A DNA stretch of 24,077 nt, from NCBI GenBank assembly GCA_025449775.1, contig JANWIS010000074.1, positions 1-24,077 of the forward strand. The letters are read 5' to 3'. Both the position numbers and the translations under genes were made by a program. The DNA comes from Ignavibacteriaceae bacterium (GTDB taxonomy: Bacteria; Bacteroidota; Ignavibacteria; Ignavibacteriales; Ignavibacteriaceae). Under the pieces are notes generated by a model. The model did no database searches. It was not told where the DNA came from and saw nothing but the letters and a program-made list of their open reading frames with translations. Of this stretch, positions 1-8,304 are shown in pieces (positions within the stretch are counted from its first letter, which is position 1; the number at the start of each line of letters is the position of its first letter).

Positions 1-1566
1 TATCAGCAGTCGTTTGATTTAAGAACTGCACCAAAACTTCCATCACTCTGGGATATTAATCGTTACTTCACACTTACAGCAGGATATTCTGTCGGTTACC
101 GTTGGGATTTTGATTTGAGGCAGCAAGAGATTGGAAGAAGTGCTGGTAACAGTCAAAAATTTTCATCAGGAATGATCCTGAGATGGAAGTCACTCACAGA
201 ACCAATGTTTGGAAAAGAAGATCCGATGGAAACTTCCCGTAAAGGAGAAGAGTTTGGAAACACCGGATCTGATTCTACAAATCTGGTTGTTTCAGATAAA
301 CCATCATCAATAGCAAGAGCCTTCCAGTTTTTAGTATCAACTATTAAATATGTTTTCTTTGATTGGGATAATTTCACAATTAATTATGTGCACGATTACA
401 ATGTTTCCAAGTCTGGTATTCTGGGAACGGGAACAGGATTTTATAATTTTTGGGGTGTAACTCATAGTGATGAAAATGGTCCTTCGAGAGCATTTCAGCT
501 TGGTTTGAGTAGTGATGTTGGACCCAGAGCATTTGTGCCCAATTCAAATACAAATTTAAGCGACGTCTTTTCAGAAAAAAATAATATTGACCTGAAAACT
601 GCAAGACCGTTGTGGGAAGGAGCAAAGATTGATATCAACTGGAATGTGAACTGGTCTCAAAATAAAAATGTTACTCTTAATGCAGATCAATTTGGAAATA
701 TCAGTGTTACAAATACTACCTCCACAGGAAGTTTAGCACGATCATTTTTATCACTGCCTCCAAGTCTTCCTTTTGTTGAAACCGGGATAACAAAAGTTTT
801 TGCTCTTTATAATCCTAATGTTCAAGATCCTAAAAAAAATCTTTCCGATGCTTTTGTGGAGGGGTTTGAAACAATTCCTATACTTTCAAGTTTACCAGTG
901 TTTCAAGGTATAGAACAATATGTTCCCAGACCGAACTGGCGAATTACCTGGGACGGGGTTGAGAAAATTCTTTTCTTCAAATCGCTTGCACAGAGAATTT
1001 CTCTCGATCATGCTTATAGCTCGAGTTACACAGAAGGTTGGAAGCTCACAAGGGAAGGAGACCAGGAATTACAATCTCAACGCATTGAGTACGGATTTAC
1101 ACCATTTGCAGGATTGAATATAACATTCGGAGAATTGTTTGGAGGTAGTCTTACCGGGAACATTAAATTTTCTTCGAGGACAACTTATGATCTTGGGCTA
1201 AGCACTTCAAACATTAACGAAACTTTATCACAGGATATTGGGTTTAGTGCAAGCTTTTCAAAATCAGGTTTCGATGTTCCACTGTTCGGTATATCTTTAA
1301 AAAATGATGTTGAATTTTTGATTTCATACACAAGCACAAAAAATTCAGTTGTTCGTTATGAGATGAATAATTTTATTGAAGAAGGAATTCCACAAGACGG
1401 AACTACACGTACAACAATTGAGCCGAGAATAAAATATACAATCAGTTCTAAAGTATCTTTATCGATATTTTATAAACGCTCATCTGTCGAGCCGGAAGGT
1501 GCTGCCAGGATACCTCCAACAACTACAAACGAAGCCGGGCTTGATGTGAATATCGTGATACAGTAA
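1..1566 (+). CDS. sprA: SprA/Sov-type T9SS outer-membrane translocon protein, C-terminal part (5' truncated by window edge)
   Basis: The reading frame is open from base 1, at a codon boundary, to the stop at 1564-1566. About 521 residues of a larger protein are therefore visible, and the TTG at 115 is not a real start. SprA (Sov) is a very large outer-membrane beta-barrel that forms the protein-conducting channel of the type IX secretion system. The visible part fits its C-terminal barrel: alternating aromatic/hydrophobic strands, an RSAG segment near the start, long polar loops, and an end with many Thr/Tyr/Phe strands finishing in VNIVIQ, the usual style of barrel C-termini. The next gene encodes the T9SS regulator PorX, which strengthens the call. 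The identification rests on motif style and context, since the diagnostic N-terminal repeats lie outside the window. Confidence 0.85.
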   Translation, partial: YQQSFDLRTAPKLPSLWDINRYFTLTAGYSVGYRWDFDLRQQEIGRSAGNSQKFSSGMILRWKSLTEPMFGKEDPMETSRKGEEFGNTGSDSTNLVVSDKPSSIARAFQFLVSTIKYVFFDWDNFTINYVHDYNVSKSGILGTGTGFYNFWGVTHSDENGPSRAFQLGLSSDVGPRAFVPNSNTNLSDVFSEKNNIDLKTARPLWEGAKIDINWNVNWSQNKNVTLNADQFGNISVTNTTSTGSLARSFLSLPPSLPFVETGITKVFALYNPNVQDPKKNLSDAFVEGFETIPILSSLPVFQGIEQYVPRPNWRITWDGVEKILFFKSLAQRISLDHAYSSSYTEGWKLTREGDQELQSQRIEYGFTPFAGLNITFGELFGGSLTGNIKFSSRTTYDLGLSTSNINETLSQDIGFSASFSKSGFDVPLFGISLKNDVEFLISYTSTKNSVVRYEMNNFIEEGIPQDGTTRTTIEPRIKYTISSKVSLSIFYKRSSVEPEGAARIPPTTTNEAGLDVNIVIQ

Positions 1567-1650
1567 TTACTAAATATCATTTATCGCTTCTTTTTAATAA
1601 CTTCCTGAAAGAAAAAAGTAATTTGGACTTAAATGAAAGTAGAAGGTATA

Positions 1651-3219
1651 ATGGATAAGAAAAAACTGCTCTGGGTTGATGATGAAATTGATTTGTTAAG
1701 ATCTCACATAATATTTCTATCTGAAAAAGGATATGATGTTGATACTGCAATGAACGGTGCTGATGCAGTTTCTGCAGTTAAGGAAAAAACTTATGACCTG
1801 ATCTTCCTCGATGAAATGATGGCTGGAATGGGAGGAATTGAAACACTTGGTCAGATTAAAGAAATAAATCAAAGCATACCAGTTGTAATGATAACCAAAA
1901 GTGAAGAAGAAACACTGATGGATGATGCAATCGGCGGAAAAATATCCGACTATCTTACGAAACCTGTTAACCCGAGTCAGGTGCTGTTAGTGTGTAAAAA
2001 AATTCTGGAAGGCAAAAAAATTTCAGGGCAGTACGCAGCAAAAGATTATCTGCAAGATTTCAATCAGATCTCACAGGCATTGACAACGAATATGGATTTT
2101 GCTGAATGGATCGATATTTATCTCAAAATGGTTAACTGGGATGTTGAGCTCGATCAGTATTCAGAAATGGGATTAAGACAAACATTGAATGACCAGAGAA
2201 AAGAAGCTAATAAAGAATTTTCAAAATTTGTTGAACAAAATTACAGGCACTGGATTAACTCTACCGGCAATATTGATACTCCAACACTAACAACCGAGAT
2301 AACCGAGAAGTACGTTTTAAATCATGTAAAAAATGAGAACACAAGTGTTTTCTATTTTGTGCTTGATTGTCTGCGTCTCGATCAATGGCTTTTGATGGAA
2401 AAGCATCTTCACGATTTTTTCAAGATTGAAAAAGATTATTACTATGCAATTCTTCCAACAGCAACTCCTTATGCAAGGAATGCCCTCTTTAGCGGTTTAT
2501 ATCCTTCTGAAATAGAAAAATATTATCCTGAATTGTGGACAGGTAAAGATGACGATGAGAATAGCATGAACAAGTATGAAAAAGAACTGCTCCAATTATT
2601 GCTTAACAGAAAAAAAATTAATCTTAGGAATGAATTAAAATATATTAAGATAATTGACCCGGAAGTCGGACGGAATTTTGAACAGAATATTCTTTCGTAC
2701 AAGAACAACCATTTTACAGCGATCGTTGTAAACTTTCTGGATATGATCGCTCATGGAAGATCTGATTCTGATATACTGAAAGAAATTGCACCTGATGAAG
2801 CCGCATACCGTTCTTTAACAAACAGCTGGTTTACTCATTCATCATTAATAGGAACATTTAAATCAATAGCAAAAATGGAAAATGCAAAAGTGGTGATAAC
2901 AACAGACCACGGAAGCATTCGGTCACTTCGCGGTGCAAAAGTCCTGGGTGATAGAGAAGCTTCTACAAATTTGAGATTTAAATACGGCAGAAATCTTAAA
3001 GTTGATGAGAAGCATGCAATCTACATTAAAAACCCTGCTGAATATAAACTTCCGAAACGCGGAGTTACTATAAATTATATAATTGCAAAAGAAGATTTTT
3101 ATTTTGTCTATCCGACTGACTATCATAAATTCTTATCACATTATCGTGATACATTTCAGCATGGAGGAATTTCACTTGAAGAAATGATTTTACCTGTTAT
3201 AACAATGGAGCCGAAATAG
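1651..3219 (+). CDS. porX: T9SS response regulator PorX (receiver plus PglZ domain)
   Basis: This is a two-domain protein of 522 residues from the ATG at 1651. That start has AGAAGG four bases upstream and gives the usual beginning directly before the receiver. The in-frame ATG at 1633 has a poorer site and adds six residues. Residues 1-120 form a CheY-like receiver with acidic D10/D11, phospho-acceptor D54, T82 and K104. A helical linker follows. From about 230 there is a PglZ, alkaline-phosphatase-superfamily domain with D239, a probable nucleophilic Thr in the PTATPYARN segment (270-278), D364/H368, D419/H420 and H504 as likely metal ligands. In Bacteroidota, PorX works with the kinase PorY and links to an ECF sigma factor and the PorL motor protein to control T9SS genes and secretion; its PglZ domain is a phosphodiesterase. 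The gene lies 84 bp after sprA. Confidence 0.92.
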   Translation: MDKKKLLWVDDEIDLLRSHIIFLSEKGYDVDTAMNGADAVSAVKEKTYDLIFLDEMMAGMGGIETLGQIKEINQSIPVVMITKSEEETLMDDAIGGKISDYLTKPVNPSQVLLVCKKILEGKKISGQYAAKDYLQDFNQISQALTTNMDFAEWIDIYLKMVNWDVELDQYSEMGLRQTLNDQRKEANKEFSKFVEQNYRHWINSTGNIDTPTLTTEITEKYVLNHVKNENTSVFYFVLDCLRLDQWLLMEKHLHDFFKIEKDYYYAILPTATPYARNALFSGLYPSEIEKYYPELWTGKDDDENSMNKYEKELLQLLLNRKKINLRNELKYIKIIDPEVGRNFEQNILSYKNNHFTAIVVNFLDMIAHGRSDSDILKEIAPDEAAYRSLTNSWFTHSSLIGTFKSIAKMENAKVVITTDHGSIRSLRGAKVLGDREASTNLRFKYGRNLKVDEKHAIYIKNPAEYKLPKRGVTINYIIAKEDFYFVYPTDYHKFLSHYRDTFQHGGISLEEMILPVITMEPK

Positions 3220-3220
3220 T

Positions 3221-3652
3221 TTGATAAGTTTTCCTTCAACTATGAAAACTAATAATGAAAGTGAATCGGCACTTCTTGCAACTGATTTCATGTCCGTTTG
3301 TAAAAAAGGAGACAGGGTTATTTTAAATGGTGATCTAGGTGCCGGTAAAACATTCTTTATCAAATCGGCACTTTACTCAGCTGGAATAACAGGAGTAAAC
3401 AGTCCTTCATTTGCAATTGTAAACGAGTATAATATTAATCCAAGATTTTATCACTTCGATTTTTTCAGGTTAAAAAATTCAGCTGAATTATTTGACATAG
3501 GCTGGCAGGATTATCTGAACGATGAAGAATCTATAATTTTTATAGAGTGGGGAAAACTTCTTCCTGAAATACTTCCTCATGAAAGGATTGAGATTAATAT
3601 TCAAATGCTGGAAGGATCACAAAGGGAATTCAGATTTGAAAAATTCAGTTGA
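3221..3652 (+). CDS. tsaE: tRNA N6-threonylcarbamoyladenosine synthesis ATPase TsaE
   Basis: TsaE is the ATPase that drives the TsaB-TsaD complex, which transfers the threonylcarbamoyl group to A37 of ANN-decoding tRNAs (t6A). The 143-residue protein has the family's P-loop GDLGAGKT at residues 37-44, the SPSF switch-like segment near 66-69, the HFDFFRL strand and the FIEWGK motif. Length is normal for the family (about 130-160). The TTG at 3221 starts immediately after the porX stop (3217-3219), with GGAG at 3207-3210. An ATG at 3242 would give a protein seven residues shorter, and I cannot decide between them. It is followed by tsaB, whose start lies inside the end of tsaE, so the two are probably translationally coupled. 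Confidence 0.9.
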   Translation: MISFPSTMKTNNESESALLATDFMSVCKKGDRVILNGDLGAGKTFFIKSALYSAGITGVNSPSFAIVNEYNINPRFYHFDFFRLKNSAELFDIGWQDYLNDEESIIFIEWGKLLPEILPHERIEINIQMLEGSQREFRFEKFS

Positions 3653-4301
3653 TAATAAACCTGTACTTGCGATAGAAACTTCCGGGGATCTTTGCGGAGT
3701 CTGCATTTATTTTTCAGAGAAAAAATATTTTTCATCTGCAATAAATTTCAAACACTCACACTCAGAGAAAATCTTTGAACTCTGCGAATGGCTTTTCAAA
3801 ATGGCTGACATTAAAACAACAGATTTAGATTCTATTGCGATCTCAGAAGGTCCGGGTTCATTTACAGGTTTACGGATTGGCTTTTCGGCCGCCAAAGGGA
3901 TTGCTTACGGAACGAATATTCCCATAACTACTGTGCCAACTTATGAAGCATTTGCATATCAGCTTTCAAGCATTAAAAATGATGGTGAGCAATTTATTAT
4001 TTCAAATAAAGTGAATAAAGAAGAGGTCTATTTTGCTAAGTTTCAAGTTAGAGGTTTTAAATATATATTTGTGGAAGGTTTAACAATCTTGACAAATGAT
4101 ATTTTTATAAAAAAAGCACAGGATTTTCAAATATTCGGAAATTCTGCTGTGCTAATGAATAAAGAAATGTTAAATCCCTCATCACCGGATGCGTTATTTA
4201 TAGCCAGATGGGCATTAGAATTCGGGAATAATAAAAAGACTTTTAATTATGATTTTTTAGAACCAAATTATTTAAAAAATTTTATAGTAAAGGAGAAATA
4301 A
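3636..4301 (+). CDS. tsaB: tRNA threonylcarbamoyladenosine biosynthesis protein TsaB
   Basis: TsaB is the non-catalytic dimerisation partner of TsaD in the t6A complex and has the ASKHA fold. The protein shows VLAIETS at the N-terminus, followed by HSE and the signature GPGSFTGLRIG. I place the start at the TTG at 3636, giving 221 residues: AAAGGG at 3621-3626 is correctly spaced and the product then begins just before the conserved beta strand. The longer frame from the ATG at 3579 lacks a ribosome site and would add 19 residues of tsaE-overlap translation with no family counterpart. Either start overlaps the 3' end of tsaE. The C-terminal half is divergent, as is usual for TsaB. tsaD is not in the window. 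Confidence 0.88.
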   Translation: MKNSVDNKPVLAIETSGDLCGVCIYFSEKKYFSSAINFKHSHSEKIFELCEWLFKMADIKTTDLDSIAISEGPGSFTGLRIGFSAAKGIAYGTNIPITTVPTYEAFAYQLSSIKNDGEQFIISNKVNKEEVYFAKFQVRGFKYIFVEGLTILTNDIFIKKAQDFQIFGNSAVLMNKEMLNPSSPDALFIARWALEFGNNKKTFNYDFLEPNYLKNFIVKEK

Positions 4302-4303
4302 AA

Positions 4304-5020
4304 ATGAAAAAGAACAGTTTATTACTCGCGATCTTAATTAGTTCAATCAGCTTTGCTCAGCTGTTACAACCTAAATTAGTGCTTCAGCACTCGAGTTTCG
4401 ACTTTGGAGATATTAAACAGGGTGAAACTGTTTCTCACACTTTTGTGCTGTCAAACAGCGGTGGTGATTTATTGAAAATTACAAATGTAAAAGCTTCCTG
4501 CGGATGTACGGCTGCATCACCTGAAAAAAGTGAACTTGCACCGGGTGAATCAACAAACCTTCTTGTTTCGTTTAATTCTACAGGAAGACAGGGGTTGCAA
4601 ACAAAAACAATAAAAATTTCGAGTAACGATCCGCAAAATCCTGAAATGGTTTTAACAATTACAAGTAATGTTTTACCGGGGAGTGTAAACACCGGAACCC
4701 CAGTGATATTTTTTCCCGAAACACAACATGATTTTGGAAAATTGAATGAAGGAGATAAAGTTGAATATACATTTAAATTTTTAAATAACGGTTCTTCGGA
4801 TTTAATTATCAAAACTGTTAAAACTTCCTGCGGTTGTACTGCTGCACTTCTCAGCAAAGATAATTTAACTCCCGGTCAGGAAGGGACAATAAAAGTAGAA
4901 CTGAACACTGAAAACCGGACAGGTAAATTGAGCAGGACAGTTACTGTCCAATCAAACGATCCAAAAGAGCCGGCAAAAATTTTAACTATTTATGCTGATA
5001 TAGTTAAACAGGGTAGCTGA
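4304..5020 (+). CDS. exported protein with two tandem DUF1573 (Ig-like) domains
   Basis: This 238-residue protein starts with a signal peptide (Lys-rich start, hydrophobic 5-18, probable cleavage near residue 19). Two homologous repeats follow, at about 25-123 and 135-234. Each has an HDFG/FDFG strand, an LSNSG- or LNNGS-like turn, and the motif SCGCTAA (65-71 and 175-181). Each ends with a SSNDP or QSNDP segment. This matches the DUF1573 family, MSP/ASPM-like beta-sandwich domains common in Bacteroidota envelope proteins; its function is not known. A strong AAAGGAGAA ribosome site precedes the ATG, two bases after the tsaB stop. The stop overlaps the accD start by one base (TGATG), so the gene sits in the middle of the tsa-acc run. 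There is no lipobox and no T9SS sorting domain. Confidence 0.85.
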   Translation: MKKNSLLLAILISSISFAQLLQPKLVLQHSSFDFGDIKQGETVSHTFVLSNSGGDLLKITNVKASCGCTAASPEKSELAPGESTNLLVSFNSTGRQGLQTKTIKISSNDPQNPEMVLTITSNVLPGSVNTGTPVIFFPETQHDFGKLNEGDKVEYTFKFLNNGSSDLIIKTVKTSCGCTAALLSKDNLTPGQEGTIKVELNTENRTGKLSRTVTVQSNDPKEPAKILTIYADIVKQGS

Positions 5021-5859
5021 TGCCCTGGTTCAAAAGATCAAAGGACAACATTTCTCCAGATTCGCAAAAGAAAGACCTGCCTGACGGGTTGTGGGAAAAG
5101 TGTCCTAGCTGCAGCGAAATAATTCATAAGAAACAGCTCGAAGCAAATCTCTGGACCTGCCTGAAATGTGATTATCATTTCCGTATCGGAAGCGAAGAAT
5201 ACATACAGATACTTCTTGATGAAAACAGCTTTAAAGAGATGCACAAGAAAATGCGGTCACCTGATCCGCTTAAGTTTGTTGATACAAAAAAGTATAAAGA
5301 CAGGCTGAATAGTACAGTAAAAACTTTCGGAATTTATGAAGCAGTAAGAGTTGGAACAGGACAAATGGAAGGAAGAGAAATTGCTTTTGGTTGTATGGAC
5401 TTCAGTTTTATTGGTGGAAGCATGGGATCTGTTGTAGGCGAAAAAATTGCAAGGATAATTGACAAAGCATATAAAAATAAAATTCCTCTTGTAATTGTGT
5501 CTGAAAGCGGTGGAGCCAGGATGATGGAAGGTGCTTATTCATTAATGCAGCTTGCAAAAACAAGTTCAAGACTCACCCGATTAGCAGACGAAGGTATTCC
5601 TTACATTTCTGTTATCACTGATCCGACTACAGGTGGAACAACTGCAAGTTATGCAATGCTAGGTGATATCAATATTGCCGAGCCAAATGCTTTAATCGGA
5701 TTTGCTGGTCCGCGTGTTATCAAACAAACGATCGGCAAAGATCTGCCAGAAGGTTTTCAGAGATCTGAATTCTTACTCGAAAAAGGTTTTATTGATGTAA
5801 TATGTTCCAGGAAAAATCTAAGGGCCACAATCCATAACCTGCTTGAATTAATGACCTGA
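5020..5859 (+). CDS. accD: acetyl-CoA carboxylase carboxyltransferase subunit beta
   Basis: AccD is the zinc-ribbon half of the carboxyltransferase that moves CO2 from carboxybiotin to acetyl-CoA, the first step of fatty-acid synthesis. The 279-residue product has the four zinc cysteines C28, C31, C47 and C50. It also has the crotonase-fold motifs SGGARMMEG (163-171) and GGTTASYAMLGD (205-216), followed by GFAGPRVI. Length is typical. The ATG overlaps the stop of the preceding DUF1573 gene by one base. The stop TGA (5857-5859) lies within the presumed ribosome site of panC, so the two are probably coupled. accA, accB and accC are not in the window, but the biotin ligase that modifies AccB is encoded nearby on the opposite strand. 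Confidence 0.95.
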   Translation: MPWFKRSKDNISPDSQKKDLPDGLWEKCPSCSEIIHKKQLEANLWTCLKCDYHFRIGSEEYIQILLDENSFKEMHKKMRSPDPLKFVDTKKYKDRLNSTVKTFGIYEAVRVGTGQMEGREIAFGCMDFSFIGGSMGSVVGEKIARIIDKAYKNKIPLVIVSESGGARMMEGAYSLMQLAKTSSRLTRLADEGIPYISVITDPTTGGTTASYAMLGDINIAEPNALIGFAGPRVIKQTIGKDLPEGFQRSEFLLEKGFIDVICSRKNLRATIHNLLELMT

Positions 5860-5866
5860 GGCAGTC

Positions 5867-6718
5867 ATTCAAACTATCATTTCTTCAAAAGAAATTTACT
5901 CCATTTCAAAAAAAATAAAAGCTAATAAAAAAACGGTTGGCTTTGTCCCGACAATGGGATATTTACATGAAGGTCATCTGTCGCTAATAAGAGAATCAAA
6001 AAGGAAATGTGATAAAACAATTGTTTCAATCTTTGTTAATCCTACCCAATTTGCACCGAATGAAGACCTTGAAAATTATCCGCGTGATATGGATCGTGAT
6101 ATAAAACTTCTTGAAAAAGAAAAAGTAGATTACGTCTTTCTTCCATCGAATAAAGAGATTTACCCGAAGAATTTTCAAACTTATATTTCAGTTGAACACA
6201 TAGTTCAAAAGCTGGAAGGAGAATTCAGACCAACGCATTTCCGCGGTGTTTCAACTGTTGTTCTGATATTATTTAATTGTGTCCAGCCGGATGTTGCTTT
6301 TTTTGGTCAGAAGGACGCACAGCAATCTGTTGTAATTAAACAGATGGTTCAGGATTTAAAACTTGATACTGAAATTGTGGTTTGCCCCATTATTCGTGAA
6401 GAGGATGGTTTAGCCTTAAGCTCTCGGAATGTTTATTTATCCAGTGAAGAAAGAAAGAATGCTTTAGTTCTTTACCAATCACTTGAACTTGCAAAAAAAA
6501 TCATTTCAATGGGAGAAAAAAAAGTTAACCTTATTTTAACTGATATGTACGAATTATATACAAAGATTCCATCTGCCCGTTTGGATTATATAAAAATTGT
6601 TGAGGCAGATACTTTTGAAATTGTAGATGAAATTAAAAAGGGAAATGAATATTTTATTTTAGTTGCCTGCAAGATTGGTAAAACAAGATTAATAGATAAT
6701 ACAAGGATCAGAGTTTAA
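5867..6718 (+). CDS. panC: pantothenate synthetase PanC, apparently starting at an ATT codon
   Basis: PanC condenses pantoate and beta-alanine with ATP to make pantothenate. Seen in the frame: PTMGYLHEGH with the two adenylate-site histidines, FVNPTQF, GEFRPTHFRG, GQKDAQQ and REEDGLALSSRN. The first in-frame ATG (5954) falls inside the PTMG motif and would remove the first Rossmann strand. Upstream the frame stays open to the TGA at 5852-5854 and encodes a normal PanC N-terminus, ending in KKTVGFVPT. It contains no ATG, GTG, TTG or CTG. The best start is ATT at 5867, five bases after GAGG (5858-5861), giving 283 residues, a normal family length with PTMG at 29-32. It begins seven bases after the accD stop. 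A sequencing error or another near-cognate start cannot be excluded. Confidence 0.85.
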   Translation: MQTIISSKEIYSISKKIKANKKTVGFVPTMGYLHEGHLSLIRESKRKCDKTIVSIFVNPTQFAPNEDLENYPRDMDRDIKLLEKEKVDYVFLPSNKEIYPKNFQTYISVEHIVQKLEGEFRPTHFRGVSTVVLILFNCVQPDVAFFGQKDAQQSVVIKQMVQDLKLDTEIVVCPIIREEDGLALSSRNVYLSSEERKNALVLYQSLELAKKIISMGEKKVNLILTDMYELYTKIPSARLDYIKIVEADTFEIVDEIKKGNEYFILVACKIGKTRLIDNTRIRV

Positions 6719-6724
6719 TTCACA

Positions 6725-7474
6725 TTAATTTTTGTTCAGTTCGAAAATCACCTTCAATCCTTTTAAAACAAGTGCCTCATCAAAAAATATTTTATGCCTG
6801 ATGTGTGGAAGAATATATCCGGCATTTCCTCCCGTTGCAAAAATAACTGGTTGAATCTGATTGCCACGTGATTTCAATTGATGAATAACTTCATTTATCA
6901 TACCAACTGTCGATGTAATAACTCCGCTTACTATTGAAGAGTCAGTTGAGCTGCCAATAATATTATCAAAATTTTTTAAATCCGGTACCGGAAGTTGGGC
7001 AGTTTCAGTCTTTAATGATTTGAGCATTGTTTGTAACCCCGGGACTATCAAACCACCGATGAATATACCTTCATATGCAACCACGTTGATGGTTGTGGCC
7101 GTGCCAAAATCTATTGTTAACATATATTGATCATTATTAATCATATTTTCTTTTGATGATATTTCTAAAGCTCCTGAAGCAGAACATACTCTATCCATAC
7201 CAAGAGTTTCTGGTGTTTCATAGTTTATTTTTAAGTTGGATTTATTTTTAATGTTTGCTTCGAAAATTGGAATCTTTAATTGATCCAATTTTTCTAAAAG
7301 TTTTTTTGCAGCCGGAGGATTGACTGAACAAATCGCAGCACTTCTGAATTTTTTGTTACTGATATAATTCACAGCAGATTCAACACCGTTGTGAACTACA
7401 AATTCAATTAATTTATTATCATCAAATAAAGCTGACTTAATATTCGTATTACCGATGTCTATGGTAAGAACCAT
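6725..7474 (-). CDS. coaX: type III pantothenate kinase CoaX
   Basis: CoaX phosphorylates pantothenate, the first committed step to coenzyme A, and is the ASKHA-fold, feedback-resistant kinase type. The 249-residue product has DIGNTN (6-11, phosphate-binding loop 1), LGMDR (91-95), DFGTATT (122-128) and GGLIVPG (140-146). Length is normal (about 250). The ATG overlaps the birA stop in an ATGA arrangement, so the two are co-transcribed. Its 3' end converges on panC with only six bases between the stops, and I see no terminator hairpin there. PanC makes the substrate of CoaX, so the convergent neighbours belong to one pathway though they are transcribed apart. Confidence 0.94.
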   Translation of the reverse strand: MVLTIDIGNTNIKSALFDDNKLIEFVVHNGVESAVNYISNKKFRSAAICSVNPPAAKKLLEKLDQLKIPIFEANIKNKSNLKINYETPETLGMDRVCSASGALEISSKENMINNDQYMLTIDFGTATTINVVAYEGIFIGGLIVPGLQTMLKSLKTETAQLPVPDLKNFDNIIGSSTDSSIVSGVITSTVGMINEVIHQLKSRGNQIQPVIFATGGNAGYILPHIRHKIFFDEALVLKGLKVIFELNKN

Positions 7475-8247
7475 CAGATAACACTCACATCACCGAAGTG
7501 AATTTTTTCAAGATTGCCATTGTTCTTTAAAAGCAAATAACCATCTGGATCGATATCAAAAAATATTCCTGATTTTGTTTGCTGTCCATCGGTGATTGTT
7601 ATTTTCCCGCCAATCATATTGCATTTAGATCTCCATTCCTGCAGAACAGATTGTGACTGATGTTCAAGCTTAAAGAATAAAACTTCCAGTATATTCAGTA
7701 CCTCAGCAAGAAAATTTTCTCTGTCAATGTCGGATTTTGTTTCAAGTTTTAATGAAGTTGGCGGGAAGTTAAAGTCTCCATGAAATGCCATCTGGTTTAA
7801 ATTTATACCAATTCCTATAACGGTTCGTTCTGTCTTATTACCTTTGATAATTGATTCGATGAGAATTCCGGATACTTTTTTCCCTTCGATCAGAACATCA
7901 TTTGGCCATTTTAATTCGGTTCGCAGCTGATAATGCTTTTCAATAGCTGATGCAACAGCAATTGATGTAGCCAGGTTCAGGTGATTTATATTTATTTCAG
8001 TCAGAATATCTTTTGTTATCAGTACAGAGAAAGTGAGATTTAAACCCTTTGCACTTTGCCATGTTCTATCGCGCCGACCTTTTCCTTTTAACTGTTTTTC
8101 TGCAAGAAGAATAGTCCCGGTTTTTTTATAAAGTTGTTTGTTTGAAAGCAGTTCCGTGTTGGTAGAATCTATTTCTTCGCAGTAAATAAAATTTCTACCT
8201 ATTATTTCTGTCTCAAGTTTTAAGTCAAATTTTTCTAAGCTGAACAT
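7474..8247 (-). CDS. birA: biotin--[acetyl-CoA-carboxylase] ligase, without DNA-binding domain
   Basis: This enzyme makes biotinyl-AMP and attaches biotin to the carrier subunit of acetyl-CoA carboxylase. The 257-residue product shows DSTN (27-30), QLKGKGRRDRTW (52-63, biotinyl-adenylate loop), KWPND (113-117), GKKVSGILIE (122-131) and GIGINLNQ (145-152), then a small C-terminal SH3-like domain. It begins only about 20 residues before the catalytic core, so the winged-helix repressor domain of E. coli-type BirA is absent (class I ligase). It should therefore not act as a biotin-operon repressor. It is the first gene of the birA-coaX pair and is transcribed away from hsp20. Confidence 0.92.
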   Translation of the reverse strand: MFSLEKFDLKLETEIIGRNFIYCEEIDSTNTELLSNKQLYKKTGTILLAEKQLKGKGRRDRTWQSAKGLNLTFSVLITKDILTEININHLNLATSIAVASAIEKHYQLRTELKWPNDVLIEGKKVSGILIESIIKGNKTERTVIGIGINLNQMAFHGDFNFPPTSLKLETKSDIDRENFLAEVLNILEVLFFKLEHQSQSVLQEWRSKCNMIGGKITITDGQQTKSGIFFDIDPDGYLLLKNNGNLEKIHFGDVSVI

Positions 8248-8304
8248 TTGGCTCCTTAATCAATAAGCTAAATTAATCATTTAGATTTAATACTGTCATC
8301 TTAT

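Noticed and set aside
2339..3219. PglZ domain as a sign of a BREX or phage-growth-limitation defence system
   Set aside because: The domain is fused to a receiver and sits next to sprA, which is the PorX arrangement of T9SS; no BREX partner gene is present.
4435..4857. 140-residue minus-strand frame across the DUF1573 gene
   Set aside because: It is the complement of a clear signal-peptide protein with two conserved repeats; no ribosome site or recognisable domain on the minus strand.
5954..6718. panC starting at the ATG at 5954
   Set aside because: This would begin within the PTMG motif and remove the first Rossmann strand that the open upstream frame clearly encodes.
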